Below, piece by piece: positions 17,492 to 25,723 of a stretch of 61,390 nucleotides of DNA (position 1 is its first letter; the number at the start of each line of letters is the position of its first letter). The translations under genes and the position numbers were made by a program. This DNA is from Rheinheimera sp. Its GTDB lineage: Bacteria > Pseudomonadota > Gammaproteobacteria > Enterobacterales > Alteromonadaceae. The stretch is from the NCBI GenBank assembly GCA_003482455.1, contig DMYW01000026.1, forward strand, positions 1 through 61,390. The letters run 5' to 3'. Under the pieces are notes generated by a model. It was not told the origin of the DNA. It was given only the letters and a program-made list of their open reading frames with translations, and did no database searches.

Positions 17492-18159
17492 ATTATTGGC
17501 CGTTTTTGGGCATTGCCGTCGTAGTCATTGGCTTTGTCTTGCGTTTTAATCCGGTCATCGTAGTGTTTGCAGCCCTTATCACTACTGGACTCAGTGCGCT
17601 GCTGAGTCCCATCGAATTATTAGCGGCCATTGGTACCGCTTTTTTGAAGACTCGCTCATTGCCACTGATTTTGTTTTTACCGCTGGCAATCATAGGTTTG
17701 TTAGAGCGGCATGGACTGAAACAACAAGCACAGCAGCTGATCACAAGGATTAAGTCTGCTACGGTTGGTCGCTTGCTCATCACCTATTTGGCGGTGCGTG
17801 AACTCTCCGCTGCGCTGGGGTTGACTAGCTTAGGCGGTCATCCACAAATGGTCCGGCCACTGATTGCACCTATGGCCGAAGCGCTCGCCGAGCAGCAAAC
17901 CAAACTGACTGAAGCGCAACGCGAGCGAGTCAAGGCTCTGGCGGCGGCGACAGATAACGTCGGATTGTTTTTTGGCGAAGACGTGTTTGTGGCGTTTGGC
18001 GCCGTGGTGCTGATGCACACTGTGTTAGTTGAGTCCGGCATAGCCGTCGACCCATTGCACATTGCACTCTGGGGCTTACCAACCGCTTTTGCAGCGTTTG
18101 TACTGCACAGCGTGCGGCTGTATCGGTTCGACCGACAATTGACGCGGAGCCGCCGATGA
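17488..18159 (+). CDS. DUF969 membrane protein, probable permease subunit
   Basis: A 223-residue membrane protein with about six hydrophobic helices, beginning MNYWPFLGIAVVVIGFVLRF. It matches my recollection of the DUF969 family, which travels with DUF979 and pyroglutamyl peptidase in many bacteria. The ATG at 17488 overlaps the pxpA stop, and its own stop overlaps the DUF979 start, implying stoichiometric production. Charged residues within and between helices (RELSAALGL, HPQMVRPLI, DNVGLFFGED) resemble a transporter half. A likely but unproven role is uptake of pyroglutamate or pyroglutamyl peptides. Confidence 0.75.
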   Translation: MNYWPFLGIAVVVIGFVLRFNPVIVVFAALITTGLSALLSPIELLAAIGTAFLKTRSLPLILFLPLAIIGLLERHGLKQQAQQLITRIKSATVGRLLITYLAVRELSAALGLTSLGGHPQMVRPLIAPMAEALAEQQTKLTEAQRERVKALAAATDNVGLFFGEDVFVAFGAVVLMHTVLVESGIAVDPLHIALWGLPTAFAAFVLHSVRLYRFDRQLTRSRR

Positions 18160-19088
18160 TTTCCAGTACAAGTTTATACCCGGTTCTGGGATTGATACTG
18201 CTGGTGGTGGCGTGGCTTATCGCCGCAGACCGACAGCACCCGTCGCGCTGGAGCTCCAGCACCTTTTGGGCTTTATACGGGCTGATCTTTCTAATAGGAG
18301 ATTGGCTCCCGCCAGCGCTTATCGGTGCTTTTGTCTTGCTAATGGCGCTAGTGGCAGGTACAGGTCGACTGAAACGTCCAGTCGAGCCTGCTGTGGAATT
18401 GACCGCATCGAATAGCGGGCGCTGGCTGTTTGGCCCCGCGTTATTGTTGCCGGTGGTGACCCTGCTAGGCGCCGTGTTGGTCAGTCAAATTCCTGAGCTT
18501 GCCGCTGTGATTGACCCAAGCAGCGCAACCTTGGTCTGTTTAGGATTGGCCTGTGCAATTGCTTTTGGGTGGACTTTGCTGCTGACCAAAGAGTCTCCGG
18601 TGCAAGGCGTACGAGAACAACAACGGCTACTAGAAGCCATGGGTTTTGCCGTGATCTTGCCGCAACTGCTGGCTGTGCTGGGATTGTTGTTTAATCAATC
18701 AGGCGTCGGCAAAGGCATTGCTGAATTAGTCAGTCAGCTGCCACTACTCGACTCGCCACTCATTGCTGTTGTGCTGTATTGCAGCGCTATGGCGCTTTTT
18801 ACCGTCATTATGGGCAATGCGTTTGCAGCGTTTCCGGTGATCACCGCCGGCATCGGTATTCCTATTCTGATGGGCGTTCATCAGGCAAATCCAGCAGTTG
18901 TCGCAGCGATTGGCATGTTTTGTGGGTACTGTGGCACCCTGATGACACCAATGGCTGCGAACTTCAACTTAGTGCCGGCGCTGTTACTTGGCCTGCGTGA
19001 CCAGCACGCGGTGATCCGCGCACAACTTGGCACTGCACTGCCACTACTATTCATCAACATGCTGTTGATGTATCAGTTGGCGTTTTAA
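18156..19088 (+). CDS. DUF979 membrane protein, probable permease partner
   Basis: A 310-residue, strongly hydrophobic protein with eight to ten predicted helices, matching the DUF979 family by context and by the conserved tail region (MFCGYCGTLMTPMAANFN). It overlaps DUF969 by four bases and is followed nine bases later by pcp. Together with DUF969 it probably forms a two-component carrier, structurally reminiscent of other two-subunit carboxylate carriers. Function is inferred from context only; no substrate-binding protein or ATPase is encoded nearby, so it is not an ABC system. Confidence 0.75.
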   Translation: MISSTSLYPVLGLILLVVAWLIAADRQHPSRWSSSTFWALYGLIFLIGDWLPPALIGAFVLLMALVAGTGRLKRPVEPAVELTASNSGRWLFGPALLLPVVTLLGAVLVSQIPELAAVIDPSSATLVCLGLACAIAFGWTLLLTKESPVQGVREQQRLLEAMGFAVILPQLLAVLGLLFNQSGVGKGIAELVSQLPLLDSPLIAVVLYCSAMALFTVIMGNAFAAFPVITAGIGIPILMGVHQANPAVVAAIGMFCGYCGTLMTPMAANFNLVPALLLGLRDQHAVIRAQLGTALPLLFINMLLMYQLAF

Positions 19089-19097
19089 GGAAAAGCC

Positions 19098-19751
19098 ATG
19101 AAACATATTGTTTTAACAGGTTTTGCGCCGTTTGGTGGTGAAGAGGTCAATCCGTCGTGGTTAGCGATCCAAGCCTTTCAAGCAACCTATCAACCAACGC
19201 CACAGGTGCGGATCAGTACACTAGAACTGCCAGTGACATTTGCGGATTGCTTTACGCCGTTAGAGCAACTGCTTCGCACAACCCCTGCGGATTTGGTCAT
19301 TTGTATTGGCCAAGCCGGCGGACGCGCTGCATTTTGCCTTGAAAAAGTAGCCATTAATTATGTGCATGCACGAATTGCAGATAACGCTGGGCAACAACCA
19401 CTCGATCAAGCGGTCATCGCTGACGCGCCGACGGCCTATTTTAGCTCATTGCCACTAGGGACTCTGCTGACTGCCTGTCAGCAAGCGAAGGTTCCGACCA
19501 CTGTGTCCTACAGCGCCGGTACTTTTGTCTGTAATGCCTTGTTTTATAAGCTGATGCATTTTATCGATACCGAAAAAACCGCAACCGCCGCAGGGTTTAT
19601 CCATATCCCTTATGCACCGATGCAGGTGGTTGGCAAGGCAGAACCATGGATGGCTATTGAGATGGTGAGTCGCGGGCTTAAAGCTTGTATCGACGCCTTT
19701 TTAGCTGGAGCGCCAGCGGCGACGACCGCTGACGTTGGCACTTTGGATTGA
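19098..19751 (+). CDS. pcp: Pyroglutamyl-peptidase I (pyrrolidone-carboxylate peptidase)
   Basis: A 217-residue cysteine peptidase (family C15) that removes N-terminal pyroglutamate from peptides. The opening VLTGFAPFGGEEVNPSW is diagnostic; the catalytic Cys is in YSAGTFVCNALFY and His in GFIHIPYAP, with the Glu in the region FCLEKVAINY. It is the last gene of the pxpA-DUF969-DUF979-pcp unit (AAGGA before the ATG), supplying free pyroglutamate for PxpA. A weak hairpin GTACC-TTTTAC-GGTAC followed by TTTT at 19756-19775 may terminate the unit. Confidence 0.95.
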   Translation: MKHIVLTGFAPFGGEEVNPSWLAIQAFQATYQPTPQVRISTLELPVTFADCFTPLEQLLRTTPADLVICIGQAGGRAAFCLEKVAINYVHARIADNAGQQPLDQAVIADAPTAYFSSLPLGTLLTACQQAKVPTTVSYSAGTFVCNALFYKLMHFIDTEKTATAAGFIHIPYAPMQVVGKAEPWMAIEMVSRGLKACIDAFLAGAPAATTADVGTLD

Positions 19752-19773
19752 GGCGGTACCTTTTACGGTACTT

Positions 19774-20535
19774 TTAATGTTGAACCATCGACACTGGGTA
19801 GTCAGACAATTTTTGCATCGCCGTGTGCTGCTTACCAAGTTCAATTAGCTCAGATACGGTGACAAAACGATAGCCCTTGGCTTTGAGCTGTTTAATGATT
19901 TCCGGCACTGCCTGCATGGTTTTTTCGCGACTGTCATACATCACGTGCAGCAAAATAATATTGCCGGCGCTGGAGTTGTCGACCGTGTATTTCACCAACT
20001 CGTTCACCGAGCTACTGACTTGCGGATAATCTTCGGGGGCTACCGACCAAGTAACCGCAACTCGTTGGTTTTCTTGTAGATACCACGGCAACATCAGCAA
20101 CTTTTTGCCATACGGTGGGCGGAAATAGATATCGCCGGTCACACCGAGCATCCGCAGCAGCGCATCGGTTTTTTCCACTTCGCCAGCAATAAAGGTTGGG
20201 GTTTTAAAAATCATCCGTTGGTGGGAATAGCTGTGATTGCCAACTTGATGGCCGGCTTTCAGAATTTTATCCACCAACTCTGGGTGAGCTTCCACTTCTT
20301 TCCCGATCAAAAAGAAGGTCGCCGGCACTTGTTGCATCGCCAAAATCGACAGGATTTGTTCTGTTTTACCGGGTGTAGGACCGTCATCAAAGGTTAATGC
20401 GATGACTTTTTCTGATGTTTCGACTTTGGACACTAAAGTTCCAAACAATTGAAAATCCGGTTGACTGGCCATCCGCCAAAGTGCGGCAACGCCAAAAAGG
20501 ATCAAAATAATCCAAACCATCAATCTGCTTTGCAT
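19774..20535 (-). CDS. Membrane-anchored polysaccharide deacetylase (NodB domain)
   Basis: A 253-residue protein with an N-terminal membrane anchor (about residues 5-22) and a carbohydrate-esterase-4 domain facing the periplasm. Motif 1 is LTFDDGPTPGKT (catalytic base and metal Asp), motif 2 GNHSYSHQRM (two metal His), motif 3 YFRPPYGKK, and later LLHVMYDSREKT supplies the His of motif 5. Likely removes acetyl groups from peptidoglycan, chitin or exopolysaccharide; the substrate cannot be told. It converges on pcp with 22 bases between stops and has no obvious operon partner. Confidence 0.88.
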   Translation of the reverse strand: MQSRLMVWIILILFGVAALWRMASQPDFQLFGTLVSKVETSEKVIALTFDDGPTPGKTEQILSILAMQQVPATFFLIGKEVEAHPELVDKILKAGHQVGNHSYSHQRMIFKTPTFIAGEVEKTDALLRMLGVTGDIYFRPPYGKKLLMLPWYLQENQRVAVTWSVAPEDYPQVSSSVNELVKYTVDNSSAGNIILLHVMYDSREKTMQAVPEIIKQLKAKGYRFVTVSELIELGKQHTAMQKLSDYPVSMVQH

Positions 20536-20735
20536 GTTGAGCTACCCCGCCCACGTAATATTTTTGTTATCCGTCAATACGTTGACATCTTTGACTGGAT
20601 GGCTACAAAGCAAATACCATGCCAGTACCAGGCTAAAATTTAGGCAGCAACAATCCCAATAGCCACTAGCGCTGGCCACTATGTCTTGCCTACTGCAACT
20701 CACCATTGGCCAGTGACTGTAAAGAAAATGGACGA

Positions 20736-22028
20736 CTACTTGAAGCGCTGGCAACTCAATGCCGGCATCAAGTTAACAGCAGAGTTACCTAACATAGCGC
20801 CAAGCAACAGCTCAGCGCTGTAGGCCGCAAAGGTTAAACCTAAATGTTGGTGCCCCAGATTCAGCCAGATGCCTGCAACGCCGCTGTCGCCGACCACCGG
20901 CAGTGAATCGGCGATCGTTGGCCGCTCTCCACTCCACTGCGTGCTGCACTGCCCTGTTTGCTGGGCCAAAGCCGGCCACAACGCCTTTGCATGGGTTTGT
21001 AAACCTTGCAGATGTCGCCAATCAGGCTGAGCACCCACGCCAGCAAACTCCACCAAGCCACAGATACGCAATCCATCAACCATTGGGGTGAGGATCATCT
21101 TTCGGTCAAACGACGCCACGGCCAGCTGCGGTTGCTCGGACAACCGCACATGCAAGTGATAGCCGCGCTCTGCGGTGAGCGGCAACTTGATACCGAGCGG
21201 ACTTAGCAATTGATTGCTAGCGGCACCGGTGCAAACCACGACATGGCGATATCGCGCTGCGGCACCGCTAGATAGCGTCACAGCCACTCCATCAGCTGAG
21301 AGCAAGGCGGTGACGCGGTCAAGCTGGATAGTACCACCGGCGTCACTAAATGCCTGTGCTAGCCGCTGGCACAACAGGCCAGGTGAAATGCAATGTCCCG
21401 TTTGCTCAAAATACAAACTGCATCGCACGATAGAAGACAAGCCTGGGCACATGGCCGCGGTTTGTTGCTGCGACAGCACTCGGCAAGCCACGCCTGCCGC
21501 TGCATAGCTTTGTTGCTGCTCGGCGGCATGTTTTTCGGCGTCTGGACCTTCAAACACCAACAAATTGCCATGCGTCTTTAGTAAGTCACTGAGCTGATAG
21601 TGCTGCAGCAGCCGTTGCCACGCAGGCATTGCTTGCGCGCACAGTTGCCGCAGCACGCGATGACTTTGCAGCCATCTGTTTGGGCGCATCGAGGTTAAAA
21701 ACAGCCAGAAAAACCGGCGTTCACTCCATAACGCAGACCAACGCAGCGCCAGCGTGCCTTGCCGCAGTAATTTAGGTAGCTGCCGAAGTAGTCCGCTACT
21801 TGCCAATGGAAAGACTTGTTCAGTCGCGATATGCCCTGCGTTGCCAAATGATGCGCCAGCGGCAACCCCTTCGGCGTCAATCAGAGTCACCCGAAAACCT
21901 TGTTGTTGCAGGTTGAGTGCAGTGGTAAGGCCAATAATTCCTGCGCCGATCACCGCCACAGAACCTCGCTCAAACTGTGTCAAAGGCAGGTCGCTTGCAA
22001 GTGACTGAGACGGGTTTGCTGATCTCAT
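20736..22028 (-). CDS. FAD-dependent D-amino-acid (D-hydroxyproline) dehydrogenase
   Basis: A 430-residue DadA/DAAO-like flavoprotein. The Rossmann FAD motif is VAVIGAGIIGLTTALNLQQ, and the C-terminal part (GERPTIADSLPVVGD, then LNLGHQHLGLTFAAYSAELL) is typical of the family. In hydroxyproline pathways such an enzyme oxidises cis-4-hydroxy-D-proline to 1-pyrroline-4-hydroxy-2-carboxylate. The ATG at 22028 follows AGGAG by seven bases; an upstream in-frame extension to 22145 runs into the divergent promoter and is rejected. It is transcribed away from the deaminase, epimerase and dehydrogenase genes, sharing their regulatory gap. A more general D-amino-acid dehydrogenase is the alternative. 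Confidence 0.82.
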   Translation of the reverse strand: MRSANPSQSLASDLPLTQFERGSVAVIGAGIIGLTTALNLQQQGFRVTLIDAEGVAAGASFGNAGHIATEQVFPLASSGLLRQLPKLLRQGTLALRWSALWSERRFFWLFLTSMRPNRWLQSHRVLRQLCAQAMPAWQRLLQHYQLSDLLKTHGNLLVFEGPDAEKHAAEQQQSYAAAGVACRVLSQQQTAAMCPGLSSIVRCSLYFEQTGHCISPGLLCQRLAQAFSDAGGTIQLDRVTALLSADGVAVTLSSGAAARYRHVVVCTGAASNQLLSPLGIKLPLTAERGYHLHVRLSEQPQLAVASFDRKMILTPMVDGLRICGLVEFAGVGAQPDWRHLQGLQTHAKALWPALAQQTGQCSTQWSGERPTIADSLPVVGDSGVAGIWLNLGHQHLGLTFAAYSAELLLGAMLGNSAVNLMPALSCQRFK

Positions 22029-22066
22029 AAAACATCTCCTAGACAAAAAATTCTCGATAAATGCAT

Positions 22067-22078
22067 ATTGTATACAAT
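22067..22078. promoter_or_regulatory. 12-bp palindromic operator in the hydroxyproline divergent promoter
   Basis: ATTGTATACAAT is a perfect 12-bp palindrome midway between the two divergent genes. FadR-subfamily GntR regulators commonly bind short palindromes of the form T-N-GT...AC-N-A, and such a regulator is encoded at the end of the cluster, so this is its likely site. The match is visible; the regulator assignment is inference. Confidence 0.6.
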
Positions 22079-22135
22079 CTACATTCAGTCTAGGATAAAA
22101 AGCAACCACCCTACCAAACGACACAGGAGTTTCAT

Positions 22136-23056
22136 GTGAACCCACTACAAACTAAGCTATGGCGCGGCGTCTTTCCGGCCGTCACCACGCAATTTCATGC
22201 CGACCAATCGCTGGACTTGCCAGCCACGCAACAGATGCTCGACCGCCTGATCCACGAAGGAGTGCACGGCATCATTGTCGCGGGCACAGTCGGTGAAAAT
22301 ATGAGTTTAAGCGCCACCGAAAAACGCCAACTGGTGGCCGCCGCACACGAAGTGGTCGCAGGACGCGTGCCGCTGCTGTCGGGCGTTGCCGAAACCACCA
22401 CGCAAGCGGCATGCGACTATGCCAAAGCCTGCGAAACTATCGGCATCGATGGTCTGATGGTGCTGCCAGGCATGGTGTATAAATCACAACAGCATGAAGC
22501 AATTGCCCACCTTAGCGCCGTCGCGCGCAGTACCGGCTTGCCGATCATGGTCTACAACAATCCGGTGTCGTATCACGTGGACATCAGCTTGGATTCGATG
22601 GCGCAACTGGCGCAGATCCCGAATATTGTTGCCGTCAAAGAATCCACCGAAGACACGCGACGCATCAGTGAGCTGTACAGCCGCTTTGACCATCGCTTTA
22701 CGGTGTTTTCTGGCGTGGATGACATAGCACTAGAAAGCCTGATGCTCGGTGCCACGGGCTGGATCTCGGGTTTAACCAACGTGTTCCCGAAAGAGTCGGT
22801 GGCCATTTACACCCTCGCTTCGCAAGGTCGTTACCATGAAGCCCGCGAGTTGTGGCGTTGGTTCTTGCCTCTATTGCGCCTTGACACCATCCCAACGTTA
22901 GTCCAGTGCATTAAGTTTGCCGAAATGCTGATGGGACGCGGCAGCGAAACGGTGCGCGCGCCACGGTTGCCGCTTTCTGGCGATGAACGCCAACGCGTAC
23001 AAAGTCTACTGGAAACGGCAGTTGCCTCGCGGCCAGACCTGTCCAAGTGGCTGTAA
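22136..23056 (+). CDS. DapA-superfamily lyase, probable 1-pyrroline-4-hydroxy-2-carboxylate deaminase
   Basis: A 306-residue class I aldolase-fold enzyme of the dihydrodipicolinate synthase family. The Schiff-base Lys is in VAVKESTEDTRR, the Tyr in IMVYNNPVSYHVD, and the GTVGEN loop replaces the usual GTTGE carboxylate-binding loop. Adjacent genes encode a hydroxyproline epimerase and a semialdehyde dehydrogenase, so the product is most likely the LhpC-type deaminase that turns 1-pyrroline-4-hydroxy-2-carboxylate into 2-oxoglutarate semialdehyde plus ammonia. The start is GTG at 22136, six bases after AGGAG. A keto-deoxy-sugar dehydratase is the fallback assignment from sequence alone. Confidence 0.8.
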   Translation: MNPLQTKLWRGVFPAVTTQFHADQSLDLPATQQMLDRLIHEGVHGIIVAGTVGENMSLSATEKRQLVAAAHEVVAGRVPLLSGVAETTTQAACDYAKACETIGIDGLMVLPGMVYKSQQHEAIAHLSAVARSTGLPIMVYNNPVSYHVDISLDSMAQLAQIPNIVAVKESTEDTRRISELYSRFDHRFTVFSGVDDIALESLMLGATGWISGLTNVFPKESVAIYTLASQGRYHEARELWRWFLPLLRLDTIPTLVQCIKFAEMLMGRGSETVRAPRLPLSGDERQRVQSLLETAVASRPDLSKWL

Positions 23057-23071
23057 CTTAGGGAGTCAGTT

Positions 23072-24073
23072 ATGCGATTAGGCACCTTTTTTTGCATCGA
23101 TGCGCACACCTGCGGCAATCCGGTGCGTTTAGTCACCAGCGGTCATCCGCAGCTGCGCGGGGATACGATGGGCGAAAAGCGACTGGATTTTATCCAGCGC
23201 TTTGACTGGATCCGCCAAGCCTTAATGTTCGAGCCGCGCGGCCATGACATGATGTCCGGCGCGTTTTTGTACCCACCGTGCTCCAGCAACGCCGATTGCA
23301 GTATCTTGTTTATCGAAACATCGGGATGCTTGCCAATGTGTGGTCACGGTACTATCGGCACTGTCACTGCTGCTTTAGAAGCTGGGTTGGTGCAACCCAA
23401 AACTCCGGGCCAGCTGGTGATTGATGTCCCTGCTGGGCAGCTGCAAGTCAGTTACCAGCAACAAGGCAACAAAATTCTGTCGGTGAAAATTCGCAATGTG
23501 CCGAGCTTTTTGTACGCAGAAAAGGTGCGTTTTCAGGTGCCTGGGGTTGGCGAGCTGGTGATGGATATCGCCTACGGCGGCAATTTTTACGGCATCATTG
23601 AGCCGCAAGGCGATTTTCGCGGCATCGAACACCACAGTGCCAGCGAATTGTTGCGGTTAAGCCCACAAGTGCGTGCTGCAGCCCAACAAGTGATTGATTG
23701 TGTGCATCCGCTGGACCCCAATGTGCGTGGGTTAAGTCATTTGTTGTGGACGGGTCAACCGAAACACCAGGATTCCTCCGCTGCGAACGCGGTGTTTTAT
23801 GGCGACAAAGCTATCGATCGCTCGCCTTGTGGCACAGGTACGTCGGCGCGCATGGCCCAGCTGTATACCAAGGGCTTGTTAAAGCAAGGCGATCGTTTTG
23901 TGCACGAAAGTTTTATCGGTAGCCAGTTTGTCGGCACCATTGAAGCCTGCTGCGAAGTCGCCGCTCGCCCAGCGATTATCCCGGGTATTGAAGGTTGGGC
24001 GCATGTCTATGGCGCCAATCAAATCACCGTCGATGACAGTGACCCGTATGCCTTTGGTTTTGTGGTGAAATGA
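23072..24073 (+). CDS. lhpA: 4-hydroxyproline 2-epimerase (proline racemase family)
   Basis: A 333-residue cofactor-independent epimerase converting trans-4-hydroxy-L-proline to cis-4-hydroxy-D-proline. Both catalytic cysteines are present: PMCGHGTIGT near residue 90 and RSPCGTGTSAR near residue 252. The second Cys separates it from trans-3-hydroxyproline dehydratases of the same fold, which carry Thr there. The start has GGGAG upstream. Fifteen bases separate it from the deaminase gene and its stop overlaps the next start, so the three plus-strand genes form an operon. Proline or 3-hydroxyproline specificity cannot be excluded by eye. Confidence 0.87.
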   Translation: MRLGTFFCIDAHTCGNPVRLVTSGHPQLRGDTMGEKRLDFIQRFDWIRQALMFEPRGHDMMSGAFLYPPCSSNADCSILFIETSGCLPMCGHGTIGTVTAALEAGLVQPKTPGQLVIDVPAGQLQVSYQQQGNKILSVKIRNVPSFLYAEKVRFQVPGVGELVMDIAYGGNFYGIIEPQGDFRGIEHHSASELLRLSPQVRAAAQQVIDCVHPLDPNVRGLSHLLWTGQPKHQDSSAANAVFYGDKAIDRSPCGTGTSARMAQLYTKGLLKQGDRFVHESFIGSQFVGTIEACCEVAARPAIIPGIEGWAHVYGANQITVDDSDPYAFGFVVK

Positions 24074-25626
24074 TGACTAAGCCCTTTATCACACCGACCA
24101 TCCCACAAGGGCAGTTTGTGGCAAAGCAATGGCAGTGTCCCATCGACAGCCACGACACCGATGGCTTTACGGCATTTCATGCCGAAACGGCCCAGCCGCT
24201 GCCCCCCTTTTTTTATCAAGCATCGCTCGCTGAACTTGCGCTTGCCGGTCATGCCGCGCGTGATGCTGCTCGTTGGTACAGCCAGCAATCTGGCCAATTG
24301 CGAGCAGATCTACTAAACGCCATCGCCGACGAGCTCAGTGACTGCCCGCATTTGCTAGCCCGCCTGCAACTTGAAACCGGCTTAGCGCTGGCGCGTCTGC
24401 AAGCGGAATTGCAGCGAACCACTGGGCAACTGCGCGCATTTGCCGCGAGTATCGCCACCCCCACCTCGCGCCACGTTGCAGCCACCGACTCGACACCGGC
24501 GCTGTGGCAACTCGACTGGCCGCTCGGTCCGGTGGCAGTCTTTGCCGCCAGCAATTTTCCACTGGCGTTTTCGGTCGCCGGTGGCGATACCGCAGCAGCC
24601 CTAGCAGCGGGGTGCCCGGTGATCGTCAAAGCCCATCCAGCACACCCTGGCGGCAGCGCACTCACCATGCTGGCGATTGAACGCGCGATGCAGCGGCTAG
24701 CCATTCCAGTGGCTTTAGTCCAGCTGCTGCAGTCCTCGGATCCCAGTTTTAGTCATGCCGTTGCAGGCCATCCCGCCATTGCAGCCGTGTCCTTTACCGG
24801 TTCAAAGACCGCAGGACTCGCCTTGGCACAGACGTGCCAACAGCGGCCGATCCCTATCCCCTGCTTTGGTGAACTCGGCGCCGTTAACCCACAAGTGGTA
24901 CTAACGACACTTAGCCAAACGCAGCGGCAAGGATTGGCTGACAGCGCGTTTCAAGCCATCACAGGTTCTGGCGGGCAACTGTGCACCAAGCCCGGTTTAT
25001 GGCTGATCCCGGCCGGTGCGGCGGGTGACGCGCTGGTCGCCGAATTAGTCGAGCGCATCGACAATTTTGCCGGAGCCACCTTGCTTGGCCCAAGCTACTT
25101 GGCTCGGTACGAATCATTATCGATGCAACGCTCAGCGCAAAGTCTATTGATCGCGCAAGGACACGCGGCCGCCAACCGAGCCTGTGGGCGACTCTGGTCT
25201 GCAGAGGCTGCTACTGTGCTGGCAAGCACCGATGCCTGGTGGCAACAGGAGATCTTTGGACCATGCGCGCAAATCATTCGCTACCAGCAGACCTCGGAAT
25301 TGGTGCAGCTATTTGCACAATTAGAAGGGCAACTGGCGGTAAGCCTGCATGGCGAGCTGACCGACGATGCGCCATGGCTAGAGCGGCTTGCCGAGTTATG
25401 CGGGCGTTTGTTGTACAACCAGCTCCCCACCGGTGTGTTGGTGCATCCTTACATGATGCATGGCGGGCCATTTCCAGCGTCGACCAATCCCCAGCACAGT
25501 GCGGTCGGCCTTGCGGCTATGCGGCGTTTTGTGCGGCCTTTGTGCATCCAAGCAGCCAGCTTAGCTGATGCACAGCGACTGGCCTTGGCTCTACAAGTAC
25601 AGCCTACGCTGAAGAACTCGTCGTAA
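24070..25626 (+). CDS. 2-oxoglutarate semialdehyde dehydrogenase (aldehyde dehydrogenase family)
   Basis: A 518-residue NAD(P)-dependent aldehyde dehydrogenase. Cofactor-site features: VAVFAASNFPLAFSVAGGDT, VIVKAHPAHP, and SFTGSKTAGLAL; catalytic Glu in CFGELGAVNPQ and Cys in GSGGQLCTKPGLW. These fit the KGSADH branch, which often has the ASNFPLAFS and CFGELGA motifs. It should convert 2-oxoglutarate semialdehyde to 2-oxoglutarate, the last step of hydroxyproline use. ATG codons at 24070 and 24073 both overlap the epimerase stop. A strong terminator follows 27 bases after the stop. Confidence 0.88.
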   Translation: MMTKPFITPTIPQGQFVAKQWQCPIDSHDTDGFTAFHAETAQPLPPFFYQASLAELALAGHAARDAARWYSQQSGQLRADLLNAIADELSDCPHLLARLQLETGLALARLQAELQRTTGQLRAFAASIATPTSRHVAATDSTPALWQLDWPLGPVAVFAASNFPLAFSVAGGDTAAALAAGCPVIVKAHPAHPGGSALTMLAIERAMQRLAIPVALVQLLQSSDPSFSHAVAGHPAIAAVSFTGSKTAGLALAQTCQQRPIPIPCFGELGAVNPQVVLTTLSQTQRQGLADSAFQAITGSGGQLCTKPGLWLIPAGAAGDALVAELVERIDNFAGATLLGPSYLARYESLSMQRSAQSLLIAQGHAAANRACGRLWSAEAATVLASTDAWWQQEIFGPCAQIIRYQQTSELVQLFAQLEGQLAVSLHGELTDDAPWLERLAELCGRLLYNQLPTGVLVHPYMMHGGPFPASTNPQHSAVGLAAMRRFVRPLCIQAASLADAQRLALALQVQPTLKNSS

Positions 25627-25652
25627 CCCGAGCACGACTTTCTACCGGAAAT

Positions 25653-25675
25653 GACCAGCAAAGGCTGGTCTTTTT
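25653..25675 (+). terminator. Intrinsic terminator of the hydroxyproline operon
   Basis: GACCAGC-AAAG-GCTGGTC, a perfect 7-bp stem, is followed at once by TTTTT. It separates the catabolic genes from the regulator gene, which must then have its own promoter or rely on read-through. Confidence 0.88.
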
Positions 25676-25680
25676 CTATG

Positions 25681-25698
25681 CAGTCAGTAAACTGACTG
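25681..25698. repeat. Perfect inverted repeat before the GntR gene
   Basis: CAGTCAG-TAAA-CTGACTG, 7-bp arms with a four-base centre, lies 26 bases before the regulator start. It could be an operator or a second hairpin acting with the terminator just upstream. It does not resemble the 12-bp palindrome of the divergent promoter. Confidence 0.45.
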
Positions 25699-25723
25699 TC
25701 CTTGTTTTTATTACAGAATCGTT

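Noticed and set aside
22029..22145. N-terminal extension of the FAD dehydrogenase back to 22145
   Set aside because: It covers the divergent promoter and the 12-bp palindrome; the ATG at 22028 has an AGGAG site and starts the family domain properly.
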